Shown: positions 9,766 to 20,301, numbered from the stretch's first letter. The stretch is 64,000 bases of DNA from Winslowiella arboricola (GCF_025527015.1 NZ_JAODIM010000033.1:47393-111392); one strand, 5' to 3'. Notes: generated by a model from the letters alone, not told the origin. Made by a program: numbers and translations.

Positions 9766-9785
9766 GGGCGGCGAGAACGCCGCCC
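9766..9785. repeat. dispersed palindrome GGGCGGCGAGAACGCCGCCC, copy 1
   Basis: A 20-bp palindrome (8-bp arms, AGAA centre) followed by TTACA. It lies between the mrcB 3' end and the fhuC promoter. The same unit recurs at five other intergenic loci in the window. Confidence 0.85.
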
Positions 9786-9805
9786 TTACATGGGACTATC
9801 AGTGT

Positions 9806-9833
9806 CCAGGGGCACCGTTTTCGGCGCCCCTGG
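9806..9833 (-). terminator. hairpin after mrcB
   Basis: On the minus strand CCAGGGGCGCCG-AAAA-CGGTGCCCCTGG forms a 12-bp stem with one G-T pair, starting 2 bp after the mrcB stop. No T-run follows, so it may be a factor-dependent terminator or an mRNA 3'-end stabiliser. Confidence 0.6.
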
Positions 9834-9835
9834 GA

Positions 9836-12334
9836 TTACTGACCAAACATATCTTTAATCCAGCCCGCTACGCCGTCGCCATCCTTCTGCTCCGACTGTT
9901 GCTGTAACTGCTGCTGTTGCTGTTCAACCTGCTGCTGCTGTTGCTGGCAAAGCGCATTGGCATCGGTGGTCCAGACCGGCAGAGATCGCCAGCTGCTGCT
10001 ACCACTGCCGCAGACAAAGTTACCGGCGGAATCAACGTTCATCGGCGCAATATCTTCCGGTGGCGTCAATGTCAGCGGCATCGGTGCCTGATTTTCCAGG
10101 TAGTGGCGATAGATCTGCATCGCACCGGAAGCACCGTACAGTTTGGTCGGCTGGTTGTTATCGCGACCAATCCAGGTAATCGCCACTTCCTTGCCATCAA
10201 TACCGGCAAACCAGCTATCCACCTGATTATTGGTGGTACCGGTTTTCGCCGCGAGGTTAGCGTTAGGGTATTTCGCCCCCAACGCGCGCGCCGTTCCGCG
10301 CGCGGCAACCTGCTGCATGCTGTACAGCGTCAGATAGGCCGCCTGCGCCGGCTCAGCACGTTCCGCCTGCGGGAAGCTCTGATACAGCACCGTGCCATCT
10401 TCAGCAATCACTGAACGCACTGCTGAAAGCTGCGCCCGGTTACCGCCGCTGGCGATGGTCTGGAACGCCTGCGCCACTTCAATCGGCGTCAGGTTCAGCG
10501 CACCCAGCAGCATGGCCGGCACCGGATGCAACTGATCTTTCGGCACCCCCAGTTTGGTCCAGGTATCGGTCACCTGCTGCAGACCCAGCGACATCCCCAA
10601 ATTCACCGTCGGCACGTTCATCGATCGGGTCAGAGCATCAACCAGCATCACCTGACCACTGAACTGGCGATCGTCATTTTGCGGCTTCCAGACCTGACCA
10701 TTAGGCTGTTTCAGGGCAATAGGATTATCGGCGATCCAGGTATTCAGGCGATACTTATCCGGCTGGCTAAGCGCCGTCAGATAAGTTGCCGGTTTCGCCA
10801 GTGAACCGATAGAGCGACGCGCCTGCAGCGCACGGTTATAACCGGCAAACTGCGGATCGGCGCCGCCAACCATCGCACGGACTTCACCGCTGAAACGGTC
10901 CACAATCACCATCGCGGTTTCAAGATCTTTCAGGCCACGCTGTTTACGCAGTACCGGGATCCCTTCTTCCACCGATTTCTCAGCAGCATCCTGCGAGACC
11001 GAATCGAGGGTGGTGAAAATTTTCACCCCGGAGAGATCTTTAATTTTGTCGCCGAGCTTCTGCTGCAGCTCATTACGCACCATCTGCATAAAGGCTGGCT
11101 GCGGCGTAATCACCCCACCTTTCGGCTGCACGCCCAGCGGACGCGCACTCAGCATATCGTACAGCTCCTGGTCGATAACGTTCTGCTGCTGTAGCAGGCG
11201 CAGAACCAGGTTGCGACGCTCCAGCGCCAGCTGCGGGTTACGCCATGGGTTGTACAGCGACGCGCCTTTTACCATACCGACCAGCAACGCCTGCTGATCG
11301 AGACTCAGCTCATCCACCGGACGACCAAAGTAATAGAGGCTGGCCAGCGGGAAACCACGGATCTGATCGCTACCGCTCTGACCGAGATAGACCTCGTTCA
11401 GGTACAGTTCAAGGATACGATCCTTGCTGTAACGTGCGTCCATAATCAGCGCCATATAGGCTTCGTTCGCCTTACGCCACAGGGAACGTTCGTTGGTCAG
11501 GAACAGGTTTTTCACCAGCTGCTGCGTCAGGGTGCTCCCCCCCTGCACCGCACGGCCGGCGGTAATATTCGCGAGGAAGGCACGGCCAATCGAATAGAGG
11601 CTGATACCATCATGCTGATAGAAATGACGATCTTCCGTCGCCACCAGCGTATCCACCAGCAGATCCGGGAAGCCCGCGCGCGGCACAAACAGACGCTGCT
11701 CGCCATTTGGCGATTGCAGCATGGTGATCAGGCGCGGATCGAGACGGAAGAAACCAAAGTCGCGTCCGCTATCAAGGTTCTTGATTTCGCTTAGCGAACC
11801 ACTGCTGAATGACAGACGCGCGCGGATCTGACCCTCTTTGCTGTCCGGGAAATCAAACGGACGGCGGATCATCTCAATACTGTTGGCCTGCACGGTAAAC
11901 TCACCCGGACGCGTCATTCGCGTCACCTGGCGATACTGGGTGCCCTCAAGCAGCGCAATCATCTCCTGCTTGTTGTAGGACATGCCAGGTTCAAGACTGA
12001 CCATACGACCATAGACGGTGGCGGGCAGTTGCCAGACTTTACCGTCAATGCGGCTGCGAATCTGCGAATCGAGGTAAACGCCGTAAATGGCCATCAGCAC
12101 GATAAAGACCAGCAGCAGCTTGATAAACAGCCCCAGCCAGCTTCTTTTCTTACGCCCTTTTCCTTTACGTGGCACCGCTGTTACCTCCTCGTCGCCATCA
12201 TCAGCATCATCCTGATAATCATCATAATCTTCATCATCATACTCTTCTTCCCTGCGGCGACCTTTAACCGGCTTCCGCGGCGGTTTTGGCTGTTTCCCTT
12301 TGCGCCCAATAGGTTCGCGATCGTTCCCAGACAT
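9836..12334 (-). CDS. mrcB: bifunctional penicillin-binding protein 1b
   Basis: Class A PBP polymerising and cross-linking peptidoglycan. ~832 aa from the start [14 protein letters not shown], matching E. coli [14 protein letters not shown]; an in-frame ATG 9 bp upstream (12343) is too close to GGAG. Order: acidic/basic cytoplasmic tail, one TM ([20 protein letters not shown]), UvrB-like domain 2, GT51 domain with catalytic Glu in [12 protein letters not shown] and [13 protein letters not shown], transpeptidase with [19 protein letters not shown] and KTGTTNNQ. A glutamine-rich tail precedes the C-terminus [13 protein letters not shown]. Confidence 0.97.
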   Translation of the reverse strand: MSGNDREPIGRKGKQPKPPRKPVKGRRREEEYDDEDYDDYQDDADDGDEEVTAVPRKGKGRKKRSWLGLFIKLLLVFIVLMAIYGVYLDSQIRSRIDGKVWQLPATVYGRMVSLEPGMSYNKQEMIALLEGTQYRQVTRMTRPGEFTVQANSIEMIRRPFDFPDSKEGQIRARLSFSSGSLSEIKNLDSGRDFGFFRLDPRLITMLQSPNGEQRLFVPRAGFPDLLVDTLVATEDRHFYQHDGISLYSIGRAFLANITAGRAVQGGSTLTQQLVKNLFLTNERSLWRKANEAYMALIMDARYSKDRILELYLNEVYLGQSGSDQIRGFPLASLYYFGRPVDELSLDQQALLVGMVKGASLYNPWRNPQLALERRNLVLRLLQQQNVIDQELYDMLSARPLGVQPKGGVITPQPAFMQMVRNELQQKLGDKIKDLSGVKIFTTLDSVSQDAAEKSVEEGIPVLRKQRGLKDLETAMVIVDRFSGEVRAMVGGADPQFAGYNRALQARRSIGSLAKPATYLTALSQPDKYRLNTWIADNPIALKQPNGQVWKPQNDDRQFSGQVMLVDALTRSMNVPTVNLGMSLGLQQVTDTWTKLGVPKDQLHPVPAMLLGALNLTPIEVAQAFQTIASGGNRAQLSAVRSVIAEDGTVLYQSFPQAERAEPAQAAYLTLYSMQQVAARGTARALGAKYPNANLAAKTGTTNNQVDSWFAGIDGKEVAITWIGRDNNQPTKLYGASGAMQIYRHYLENQAPMPLTLTPPEDIAPMNVDSAGNFVCGSGSSSWRSLPVWTTDANALCQQQQQQVEQQQQQLQQQSEQKDGDGVAGWIKDMFGQ

Positions 12335-12539
12335 TCGTTTCATTTCTCCAGGTATTGCCGTCGGCAACGCCGATTACTCTGTTCCTGTTCTGCATCGCGG
12401 GAAAGTGGAACCTTCCGAAATGCGGCTATTCGGCCGTTTATCACGGCGGGGGAGACTTGCGCATGCGGCGCAGGGGCGAAGAATTCGCCGGCCCGCAAGA
12501 ATAGCATTAAACCTGAATATTCTTAACTGCCAGCAGGGA

Positions 12540-12563
12540 GAAATCCCCGGCGCAGAGCCGGGG
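12540..12563 (-). terminator. probable fhuE terminator
   Basis: Minus strand CCCCGGC-TCTGC-GCCGGGG followed by ATTTCTCC, 8 bp beyond the fhuE stop. The stem is strong but the T-tract weak. Confidence 0.6.
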
Positions 12564-12570
12564 TGAGGGA

Positions 12571-14730
12571 TCAGAATTGATACGAAACATTAACCGAGTA
12601 ATTTCGCGATTCGCCATACACCGCATAGTCGCTCAGCCACGAGTAATAGCTGCGATCAAACAGATTATTGACGTTGGCCTGCACCGCCAGCTGTTTAGTC
12701 AGCTGGTAACGGGCAAACAGATTAGCCAGCGGGTAACTGCTCTGGTACACACGCCGGGTTTCGCCATCTGGTCCGGTGGCGTCCTGGAAGGTGCGATTTT
12801 GCCAGTTAACGCCGCCGCCAATCGTCAGATCGCGCAGCATCGGCAGCTGATAGCGGCTGAAGAGTTTAAACGAGGTTTGCGGCATATTGCTGTTAAAGCG
12901 GCCTGATGAATCTCTGGCTACATAGCGCGTAGCACCGAAGGTCATTTGCAGGTTGTCGGTCACTGCGCCATTTAACTCAAACTCCGCCCCTTTACTGACG
13001 GCTCCCTTTGCCGCGTAGTAAGCCTGCTCACTGGAATTATTAACAAATTTGCTGCCATCGGCCTGGCCGACGTTTTCCTGCTCGATACGGAACAGCGCAA
13101 AGGTGGCGGTCAGACGACCATTCAGCCAGTCCGATTTCAGGCCGGTTTCATAGTTTTTGCCGGTAACTGGCGACAGGTAAGCGCCGTTGCTGTCGCGGTA
13201 AGTTTGTGGCTGGAAAATCGAGGTATAGCTGGCGTAAGCCGACCAGCTATCGTTGATGTCATAAACCAGGCCGCCGTAGGGCGTCAGGTTGTTTTTACGC
13301 ATATTGCCGCTGCTGCCAACGGTACTCCATTGTGTGTAACGCGCACCGAGAATCAGCGACAGCGGATCGGCCAGTGAGAAGCGCGCAGCGGTATACGCCG
13401 CTTTCTGCCGCACCACATCATCTGCATTCCGATACCAGTCGCCCCACTCTGGTTCAACAACATCGCCATTGCCGTTAAAGCTGCCCATCTGCTCACTGTC
13501 GATTGAACCGTCGGCACTGTAAGTGGCGTTATGCTGGCGGCTATAGCTGATGCCTGCCACCAGCTCATGCTGACGCCCGAACAGATCAAACGGGCCGCTG
13601 GCATAGGTATCCACCGACTCCAGTTTGCGGGTACCGCGGTCTTTACTGCCAAAGCCGGAAGTGCCCTCGCCGCTCACCGCATCCGGGAAATCCATCACAT
13701 ACAGCAGCTTATCGTTAAAGGTCTCTTCGGCATGCGTGCCATTGAGGCGGAAGGTCCAGCCGTTATCGAAATTATGCGTCGCATTAGCAAAGACTTTACG
13801 TGAATCAATGCTGTAGCGCGTCCAGTTAGCGGCAGAGTTGGTGCTGCGATCGTAATGGGTCAGATCGCCATTACTGTACCAGGTCGGCAATCCGCCCCAG
13901 GTTGGGTTACCGGTATTGCTTTGCTGATAGTCGTAGCCCAGCGACAACGTGGTATGGTCGGTGACATCCGCGTCCACTACGCCATACAGGAACTTTTTAC
14001 TTTTATGATAGCGATCCAGCCAGCTATCCTGATCCTGATAACCGGCGATCACGCGGCCACGTACGCTCCCTGCGTCATTTAACGGCGCGGAGAGATCCAG
14101 CACATAACGCTGTTTATTCCAGCTGCCGTAACTGGCGCTGACATCGCCGGTAAATACTTTACTGTCCGCATGCTTACGCACCATATTGACTGAGGCTGCC
14201 GGACTGCCAGCGCCGGTCATCAGGCCGGTTGCGCCGCGTACCACTTCAATGCGGTCATAAATCGCCGTATCCGATCCGGCATCGCCAAAGTTCCATGTAT
14301 CACTGACCGAGGTGGGAATATCATCGAAGGTGAAACTGCTGATCTGAAAACCACGTGAGAAATAAGCTGAGCGTTCACTGTCAATGATTTCAGTGGCGAC
14401 GCCGGTAGTGTTATCCAGTACCTCGCCGACCGATTGCAGGTTTTGATCCTGCATGCGCTGTTTGGTGATGACGCTAACCGACTGCGGCACATCGCGCGGC
14501 GTCAGCAGCATTTTGGTACCAGCACGGGTGGTTTTTACCTGATAATCCTGCTGATCGCTGATTGAGGGATCAGCCGCCGCTTCCACCACCAGATCCGGCT
14601 GCGTCTCAGTGGCGGCCAGTGCAGGATGAATAAGCGTATGAATCGCCAGTGCCAGCAGTGATACGGTAAAGCTCTGTTTAGTCACCGACGCGCAGATCGC
14701 GGCGCCGGCTTCCCTGCGAATAAAAGCCAT
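12571..14730 (-). CDS. fhuE: TonB-dependent hydroxamate siderophore receptor, FhuE type
   Basis: Outer-membrane TonB-dependent receptor of 719 aa. A long signal region ends near PALAATETQ; then a plug domain (RDVPQSVSVITKQRMQDQ, EVVRGATGLMTGAGSPAAS, VNMVRKHA) and a beta barrel ending YSVNVSYQF with terminal Phe. Many stretches match E. coli FhuE (YSRGFQI, TWGGLPTW, GGGVNWQNR, ASYTSIFQPQ), the coprogen/rhodotorulic-acid receptor; it is not FhuA. In E. coli fhuE lies elsewhere, whereas here it sits between hrpB and mrcB, separated from fhuCDB by mrcB. A Fur-like site lies 44-62 bp upstream. Ligand range is inferred. Confidence 0.9.
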   Translation of the reverse strand: MAFIRREAGAAICASVTKQSFTVSLLALAIHTLIHPALAATETQPDLVVEAAADPSISDQQDYQVKTTRAGTKMLLTPRDVPQSVSVITKQRMQDQNLQSVGEVLDNTTGVATEIIDSERSAYFSRGFQISSFTFDDIPTSVSDTWNFGDAGSDTAIYDRIEVVRGATGLMTGAGSPAASVNMVRKHADSKVFTGDVSASYGSWNKQRYVLDLSAPLNDAGSVRGRVIAGYQDQDSWLDRYHKSKKFLYGVVDADVTDHTTLSLGYDYQQSNTGNPTWGGLPTWYSNGDLTHYDRSTNSAANWTRYSIDSRKVFANATHNFDNGWTFRLNGTHAEETFNDKLLYVMDFPDAVSGEGTSGFGSKDRGTRKLESVDTYASGPFDLFGRQHELVAGISYSRQHNATYSADGSIDSEQMGSFNGNGDVVEPEWGDWYRNADDVVRQKAAYTAARFSLADPLSLILGARYTQWSTVGSSGNMRKNNLTPYGGLVYDINDSWSAYASYTSIFQPQTYRDSNGAYLSPVTGKNYETGLKSDWLNGRLTATFALFRIEQENVGQADGSKFVNNSSEQAYYAAKGAVSKGAEFELNGAVTDNLQMTFGATRYVARDSSGRFNSNMPQTSFKLFSRYQLPMLRDLTIGGGVNWQNRTFQDATGPDGETRRVYQSSYPLANLFARYQLTKQLAVQANVNNLFDRSYYSWLSDYAVYGESRNYSVNVSYQF

Positions 14731-14773
14731 AAATATTTCTCATCGTTGTTATTAAGATACCTGTCGTGAGAAT

Positions 14774-14792
14774 ATAAATGATAACTATTCGC
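14774..14792 (-). promoter_or_regulatory. Fur-box-like site upstream of fhuE
   Basis: ATAAATGATAACTATTCGC matches 12 of 19 positions of the Fur consensus, with an uninterrupted AATGATAA core, 44-62 bp upstream of the fhuE start. Confidence 0.65.
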
Positions 14793-14814
14793 TTTCAAAT
14801 TATTTCATTGTGAT

Positions 14815-17235
14815 TTATTTGCGCGTTGGCGGGGTGGTGGCAGGATTATCCGGCCAGGTGTGTTTGGGATAACGCCCTTTCATCTCTTTCTGCACCTGCG
14901 GCCAGGCGCCGCGCCAGAATGCGGCTAAATCACGGGTGATCTGCAACGGTCGCCGTGCCGGTGAAAGCAGCTCCAGCACCAGCGGCACCCGTCCGTCAGC
15001 CACACAGGGGTTCTGCGCTTCGCCATACATCTCCTGCAACTTTACCGCCAGCACGGGCGGCAGCGTGGCATCGTAACGCAGCGGCAAGCGGCTGCCGGTC
15101 GGCACCGTATAGTGCGTCGGCAGTGCGCTGTTCAGCCGCTGCCGCTGCGCCCACGTCAGTAATTGCAGTAACGCGTTGGCCAGATTAATTTGTCGCAGCC
15201 CTTTCAGATCGCGCACACCATCCATCATCGGCAACAACCAGCGCTCCAGCGTCGCCAGCAGGCTTTGGTCGTCGCTGGCGGGCCACTCCTCTTGCGGCAA
15301 CCACTGCGCAGCGCAGGCGAGGCGCATACGCAGCTGTTCAGCTTCCGGCGTCCAGTTCAGGACGCTTAGCCCTTTTTCGCGGATCCAGTTCAGCATCGCC
15401 GGATGCAACTCTTCCGGTTCTGGCTTCGCTTGCGGCTGCGCCTTCAGCACCAGTGCGCCTATTTGCTGGCGTCGCCAGGCGCGCAACGTACCTTTTTCTT
15501 CATCCCACTCAACCGCGGTCACTGACTTAATCGCCTGTGGGCATTGCTGCGTCAGTTGATCGATATCCACCGGCAGCGCCTGCAAAATCCGCGCATCGGC
15601 CTGCGCACCGCTCTGTAATAACAGCGGCGCCAGCAGCCACTCATAGCGTGTTAACGCGTGATCGTCATCCAGCTGTACCCCAATGCCATTCGCCAGCTGA
15701 TACCGCCCCTGCTGACCGCGACGACGCGCCAGGCGGTCGGGGAAAGCAGCCATCAGCAGCGGCAGCAGATAATCACTGTCCGCCTGCGCCGCGCCGACGC
15801 CCAGCCGTCTTTGCAGCTGGCGCGCCCGTCGCTGCCAGTGCGGCTGTACGCGCTGGAAACAGTCACGCAGATCGCTGCTGCCGTTGCGAGGCGGCTCCTC
15901 AAGGATTGCCACCAGTAACGTGGCGGTGGCGACACGCTCAGCATTACTGCCTGCATCGATCATCAGCGCCGCCAGCCGTGGATCGCTGCCAAGCTGCGCC
16001 ATACGACGTCCCTTCACGGTCAGCTTGCCGCTGGCGTCACAGGCCCCCAGCGAGGTTAACAGCTCAGCAGCGGCCTGCAGCGCGCTGGATGGCGGTTGAT
16101 CCAGCCATGTAAGCTGACTGACATCATGGCAGCCCCACTGCAACAGTTCGAGCCATAGCGCCGACAGATCACTGTTGATAATCTCGGCATCCGCATGGCT
16201 CGCCGCACGTTCCGCCTGCTCTTTGCTGATCAGGTGCAGACACAGCCCCGGCTCCAGGCGGCCCGCACGCCCGGCGCGCTGCGTCATTGATGCCTGACTG
16301 ATACGCTGGGTTTGCAGCCGGGTTAACCCGCTGCGCAGATCGAAGCTGCCGCTGCGCTCCAGTCCGCTATCCACCACCAGCCGGATGCCTTCAATGGTTA
16401 AACTGGTTTCGGCAATATTGGTCGCCAGCACCACTTTGCGCCGTCCCGACGCGGCTGGCAGAATCGCCCGCTGCTGTTCACTCAGTGGCAAAGCACCGTA
16501 CAGCGGACAGAGATCGACATCACTGCCAGTCCGTTCTTCCAGCAGCGTTTTAATACGCTGGATTTCGCCGACACCGGGTAAAAACAGCAGCAGCGATCCG
16601 CTTTCATCACGCAGCAGCTGGCTGACCTCACGTGCCACCGCATCGTCAAAACGCAGATGCGTCGGCAGTGCGCTAAAGCGTCGCTCAACCGGGAAGCTGC
16701 GTCCTTCTGAGATAATCACCGGTGCAGCGGGCAACATGGCGCTTAACCGCTGATTATCGAGGGTGGCCGACATCAACAAGATCTTCAGGTCGTCGCGTAA
16801 TCCCTGCTGCACATCCAGCAGCAGCGCTAACGCCAGATCCGCCTGCAGACTGCGTTCGTGAAATTCATCGAGGATCACCAGCGAGACCCCTTCCAGCATC
16901 GGATCCTGTTGCAGCATGCGCGTCAGAATCCCTTCGGTCACCACTTCCAGCCGGGTATCTGGCCCCACCCGGGTTTCGGCGCGCATACGATAGCCGACGG
17001 TGGCACCAGGCTGCTGATTCAGTTGTTCCGCCAGCCGCTGCGCCACATTGCGCGCCGCCAGACGACGCGGCTCCAGCAGCAGAATACGTCCGCTGAAATC
17101 GGTCTGCTGCAGGATCTGTAACGGTAACCAGGTCGATTTACCGGCGCCGGTAGGCGCCGCCAGTAACACTTGTGGCGCCTGCTGTAATGCAGTTAACAGC
17201 GCAGGAAGCACCGCACTGACCGGTAATTCACTCAC
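14815..17235 (-). CDS. hrpB: ATP-dependent helicase HrpB
   Basis: DEAH-box helicase. 806 aa from a GTG at 17235 with GGAG 7 bp upstream, giving SELPVSAVLPALLTAL as in E. coli HrpB (809 aa); longer in-frame readings enter the ERIC element and are rejected. Motifs: I APTGAGKSTWLPLQ, Ia LEPRRLAARNVA, II DEFHERSLQAD, III MSATLDNQR, V LATNIAETSLTIEGI, VI QRAGRAGRLEPG, and the C-terminal HrpB domain ending MKGRYPKHTWPDNPA. The precise cellular role is poorly defined even in E. coli. Confidence 0.95.
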   Translation of the reverse strand: MSELPVSAVLPALLTALQQAPQVLLAAPTGAGKSTWLPLQILQQTDFSGRILLLEPRRLAARNVAQRLAEQLNQQPGATVGYRMRAETRVGPDTRLEVVTEGILTRMLQQDPMLEGVSLVILDEFHERSLQADLALALLLDVQQGLRDDLKILLMSATLDNQRLSAMLPAAPVIISEGRSFPVERRFSALPTHLRFDDAVAREVSQLLRDESGSLLLFLPGVGEIQRIKTLLEERTGSDVDLCPLYGALPLSEQQRAILPAASGRRKVVLATNIAETSLTIEGIRLVVDSGLERSGSFDLRSGLTRLQTQRISQASMTQRAGRAGRLEPGLCLHLISKEQAERAASHADAEIINSDLSALWLELLQWGCHDVSQLTWLDQPPSSALQAAAELLTSLGACDASGKLTVKGRRMAQLGSDPRLAALMIDAGSNAERVATATLLVAILEEPPRNGSSDLRDCFQRVQPHWQRRARQLQRRLGVGAAQADSDYLLPLLMAAFPDRLARRRGQQGRYQLANGIGVQLDDDHALTRYEWLLAPLLLQSGAQADARILQALPVDIDQLTQQCPQAIKSVTAVEWDEEKGTLRAWRRQQIGALVLKAQPQAKPEPEELHPAMLNWIREKGLSVLNWTPEAEQLRMRLACAAQWLPQEEWPASDDQSLLATLERWLLPMMDGVRDLKGLRQINLANALLQLLTWAQRQRLNSALPTHYTVPTGSRLPLRYDATLPPVLAVKLQEMYGEAQNPCVADGRVPLVLELLSPARRPLQITRDLAAFWRGAWPQVQKEMKGRYPKHTWPDNPATTPPTRK

Positions 17236-17261
17236 AGAAAAACTCCGTAACAATATGGGGG

Positions 17262-17388
17262 TATACCCTAAATAATTCGAGCTGCACCAAGGCGGCAAGT
17301 GAACGAATCCCGATGAGCGTAGTAAACTACGTGATTCGGGTGAGTGAACGCGGCCAACACAGGTGCAGCTTGAATTATGACGGGTATT
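17262..17388. repeat. ERIC (intergenic repeat unit), full length
   Basis: A 127-bp imperfect palindrome with ends TATACCC and GGGTATTA, inner arms GAGCTGCA/TGCAGCTTGA, and the ERIC core (GTGAACGAATCCCGATGAG..GATTCGGGTGAGTGAACGC). Length and core agree with enterobacterial ERIC/IRU elements. It sits between the divergent hrpB and thpR genes, beginning 27 bp from the hrpB start, so it probably carries or affects both promoters. Confidence 0.9.
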
Positions 17389-17438
17389 ATGATGGCAGGC
17401 ATTGTAGCATTCCTCTCAGTTCATTACCGGAGGCTGCC

Positions 17439-17975
17439 ATGTCCACGCGCCGTTTATTCTTCGGCATCGGTTTACCGCAGACGATACAGCAGGAAATCAT
17501 TGCCTGGCGCGCTGCGGCATTTAACGCCGCGGCGGGTCGCCCGCTGGCCGCCGCCAATCTGCATCTGACGCTGGCCTTTCTCGGCGAAGTCAGCGACGAA
17601 AAGACCACCGCGATCTGCCGGCTGGCCGGACGTATTCGCCAGCCGCCGTTTACCCTGCATATCGACGATGCCGGTCACTGGCCGCGTCCCGGCGTGGTGT
17701 GGCTCGGCCTGCGTCAGGCGCCACGCGGTTTGGTGCAGCTGGCGGAGATGCTGCGTTCCCAGGCGGCACGCAGCGGCTGTTATCAAAGCCCGCATCCGTT
17801 TCATCCGCATATCAGCCTGCTGCGCAATGCCACCCGGCCAGTGGCGATGCCGCCGCGCGATTTTCACTGGCAGTTTGATGTCGCGCAGTTTTCCCTGCTG
17901 CAATCGACCTTTGAGCAGGGTCGCAGTAGTTACAAGGTCATTGAAAGCTGGCCTCTCATCGCCAGACAGGAATAA
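17439..17975 (+). CDS. thpR: RNA 2',3'-cyclic phosphodiesterase ThpR (LigT)
   Basis: 2H phosphoesterase hydrolysing 2',3'-cyclic phosphodiesters in RNA; relatives also ligate tRNA halves in vitro. 178 aa with the two catalytic HxTx/HxSx motifs, LHLTLAFLG and HPHISLLR, and the conserved [11 protein letters not shown] and RPFHPH-like segment. Start at 17439 with CGGAGG just upstream. It is followed after 2 bp by sfsA. Confidence 0.93.
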   Translation: MSTRRLFFGIGLPQTIQQEIIAWRAAAFNAAAGRPLAAANLHLTLAFLGEVSDEKTTAICRLAGRIRQPPFTLHIDDAGHWPRPGVVWLGLRQAPRGLVQLAEMLRSQAARSGCYQSPHPFHPHISLLRNATRPVAMPPRDFHWQFDVAQFSLLQSTFEQGRSSYKVIESWPLIARQE

Positions 17976-17977
17976 GC

Positions 17978-18682
17978 ATGGAATATTTCCCGGCGCTGCA
18001 ACCCGCACGCCTGATTAGCCGCTACAAACGTTTTCTCGCCGATGTGGTGACGCCACAGGGCGAAACCCTGACCATCCATTGTGCCAACACCGGCGCAATG
18101 ACCGGCTGCGCCACACCAGGCGACACCGTGTGGTACTCCACCTCCGACAGTCTGACGCGGAAATACCCGCACAGCTGGGAGCTGACACAGACGCAGCAGG
18201 GTCACTGGATCTGTGTAAATACCCTGCGCGCCAACACGCTGGTGCGTGAAGCGATTGCCGCTGAGGTTATCCCGCAACTGACTGGCTACAAATCGTTACA
18301 AGCGGAAGTGAAATATGGCGCAGAACGCAGCCGAATTGATTTTCTGTTGCAAGCAGATCATCGCCGAAACTGCTATATTGAAGTGAAATCCGTGACGCTA
18401 TTACAGCATGGCAAAGGGTATTTTCCGGATGCGGTTACCGAGCGTGGTCAGAAGCACCTGCGTGAACTGGCTAAAATCGCTGAAAATGGCGAGCGCGCGG
18501 TACTCTTTTTTGCCGTTCTGCACTCGGGGATTGAGGACGTATCTCCGGCGCGTCATATTGATGCGCAGTACGCAGAACTACTGGCACGGGCACAACAGAG
18601 CGGAGTAGAGATACTCTGTTATAAGGCGCAGTTATCTTCAACCGGTTTGACACTGAAAAAGTCGTTGCAAGTAGAGTTGTAA
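17978..18682 (+). CDS. sfsA: DNA/RNA nuclease-like protein SfsA
   Basis: 234 aa, the length of E. coli SfsA (sugar fermentation stimulation protein). N-terminal OB-like part ([21 protein letters not shown]) then a PD-(D/E)xK-like nuclease core: [16 protein letters not shown], with [16 protein letters not shown]. Operon-like with thpR (2 bp). Biochemical activity is inferred from the fold. Confidence 0.93.
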   Translation: MEYFPALQPARLISRYKRFLADVVTPQGETLTIHCANTGAMTGCATPGDTVWYSTSDSLTRKYPHSWELTQTQQGHWICVNTLRANTLVREAIAAEVIPQLTGYKSLQAEVKYGAERSRIDFLLQADHRRNCYIEVKSVTLLQHGKGYFPDAVTERGQKHLRELAKIAENGERAVLFFAVLHSGIEDVSPARHIDAQYAELLARAQQSGVEILCYKAQLSSTGLTLKKSLQVEL

Positions 18683-18863
18683 TATTTCGCGCAATTTGCT
18701 CTGATAGGATAGATACTGGCGGTGCGCTAAATACGCTTTTACTCACAGGCTTGTCAAGTCATGTTCAAGAATAATTGCCAACCTTAATCGCTTCTGTTAT
18801 TTATAGCGGCCTGTTTTTTCCCCCTTTGGGGATCGATAGTGCGTGTTATCCAGGAGAAACAAC

Positions 18864-19319
18864 ATGCAAGAAGGGCAAAACCGTAAAACATCGTCCCTGA
18901 GTATTCTCGCCATCGCTGGGGTGGAGCCATACCAAGAGAAGCCAGGCGAAGAGTATATGAACGAAGCCCAGCTGGAGCACTTCAAGAAAATTCTTGAAGC
19001 TTGGCGCAATCAACTCAGGGATGAAGTAGACCGTACGGTTACACACATGCAGGACGAAGCAGCTAACTTCCCGGATCCGGTCGATCGTGCCGCCCAGGAA
19101 GAAGAGTTCAGCCTTGAACTGCGTAACCGCGACCGTGAGCGTAAGCTGATCAAGAAGATCGAAAAGACGCTGAAAAAGGTTGAAGACGACGATTTCGGCT
19201 ACTGCGATTCCTGTGGCGTTGAAATCGGTATCCGTCGCCTTGAAGCGCGTCCTACTGCCGATCTTTGTATTGATTGCAAAACGCTGGCGGAAATTCGCGA
19301 GAAGCAAATGGCCGGTTAA
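18864..19319 (+). CDS. dksA: RNA polymerase-binding transcription factor DksA
   Basis: Binds RNA polymerase through its secondary channel and, with ppGpp, represses rRNA and activates amino-acid promoters. 151 aa, nearly identical to E. coli DksA: coiled coil with acidic tip ([14 protein letters not shown]) and a zinc finger (YCDSCG, CIDC). Start at 18864 with AGGAG at 18852-18856; the in-frame ATG 21 bp upstream is not used in the family. Confidence 0.98.
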   Translation: MQEGQNRKTSSLSILAIAGVEPYQEKPGEEYMNEAQLEHFKKILEAWRNQLRDEVDRTVTHMQDEAANFPDPVDRAAQEEEFSLELRNRDRERKLIKKIEKTLKKVEDDDFGYCDSCGVEIGIRRLEARPTADLCIDCKTLAEIREKQMAG

Positions 19320-19334
19320 CGGCGCGCGGATGTT

Positions 19335-19374
19335 GCAGTGAAGCAGGGACAAATTGGTGCTCCCGCTTCACTGC
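19335..19374 (+). terminator. hairpin between dksA and gluQ
   Basis: GCAGTGAAGCAGGGA pairs with TCCCGCTTCACTGC over an 11-nt loop, a 14-bp stem with one bulged A. No clear T-run follows. In E. coli/Shigella a terminator between these genes links gluQ expression to dksA; this hairpin occupies the same position. Confidence 0.6.
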
Positions 19375-19392
19375 TCTCCGTATCTGCATATC

Positions 19393-20301
19393 ATGTCACT
19401 ATCCTATATCGGGCGCTTTGCCCCCTCTCCATCCGGTGAATTACACTTTGGATCGCTGATTGCTGCACTTGGCAGCTATCTGCAGGCGCGTGCGCGGCAG
19501 GGTCAGTGGTTAGTGCGCATCGAAGATATCGATCCGCCGCGCGAGGTGCCTGGCGCTGCAGAGCAAATTTTACGTCAGCTGGAACATTACGGCCTGCACT
19601 GGGACGGCGATGTGCTGTGGCAGTCGCAACGTCATGAAGCCTATCGTGAGGCGCTGGAGTGGTTACGCCAGCATCAGCAGAGCTATTATTGCCGCTGTAG
19701 TCGTAGTCGTATTCAGCAAATCGGTGGACACTATGATGGTCACTGCCGCACGCTGCAGCTTGGCGCGGAAAATGCAGCATTACGTTTACGCCAGCATGCG
19801 CCGGTCAGCCACTTTAGTGATGGTCTGCGCGGGGAAATCGTCGCCGATGCGGCGCTGGCTGCAGAGGATTTTATTATTCATCGCCGTGACGGGCTGTTCG
19901 CTTACAATCTGGCGGTAGTGGTCGATGACCATTTCCAGGGCGTGACGGAGATAGTCCGCGGCGCCGATCTGATTGAGCCAACGGTGCGACAGATTGCGCT
20001 GTATCAGCAGTTTGGCTGGCTGGTGCCGGCATATTTGCATTTGCCGCTGGTGCTGAACCATGATGGCGATAAATTATCGAAGCAAAATCATGCCCCTGCC
20101 CTGCCGCAAGGCGATGCCCGCCCACTGTTGGTGCGAGCTTTACAGTTTCTCGGGCAAGATGAGCCGATTGGCTGGCAGGATGATTCACTGGAAGCGCTGT
20201 TAAAACAGGCAATCCAGCAGTGGAATTTAACAAAAATCCCACGCAATGACGCAGCGGGAAGCGATGCCGTGACATCGGCATTCTCAAATGGTTCTCACTA
20301 A
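19393..20301 (+). CDS. gluQ: glutamyl-Q tRNA(Asp) synthetase
   Basis: GluRS-like enzyme lacking the anticodon-binding domain; attaches glutamate to queuosine in tRNA-Asp. 302 aa. HIGH-like region [17 protein letters not shown], zinc-binding cysteines in [10 protein letters not shown] and DGHC, and a KMSKS equivalent in [10 protein letters not shown]. Start at 19393 ([15 protein letters not shown]) by family alignment; no strong Shine-Dalgarno precedes it, which suggests coupling to or dependence on the dksA message. Confidence 0.95.
   Translation: MSLSYIGRFAPSPSGELHFGSLIAALGSYLQARARQGQWLVRIEDIDPPREVPGAAEQILRQLEHYGLHWDGDVLWQSQRHEAYREALEWLRQHQQSYYCRCSRSRIQQIGGHYDGHCRTLQLGAENAALRLRQHAPVSHFSDGLRGEIVADAALAAEDFIIHRRDGLFAYNLAVVVDDHFQGVTEIVRGADLIEPTVRQIALYQQFGWLVPAYLHLPLVLNHDGDKLSKQNHAPALPQGDARPLLVRALQFLGQDEPIGWQDDSLEALLKQAIQQWNLTKIPRNDAAGSDAVTSAFSNGSH

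Noticed and set aside
9890..9960. A microsatellite repeat (CTG/TTG-rich)
   Set aside because: It is the glutamine-rich C-terminal tail of PBP1b, which also occurs in E. coli.
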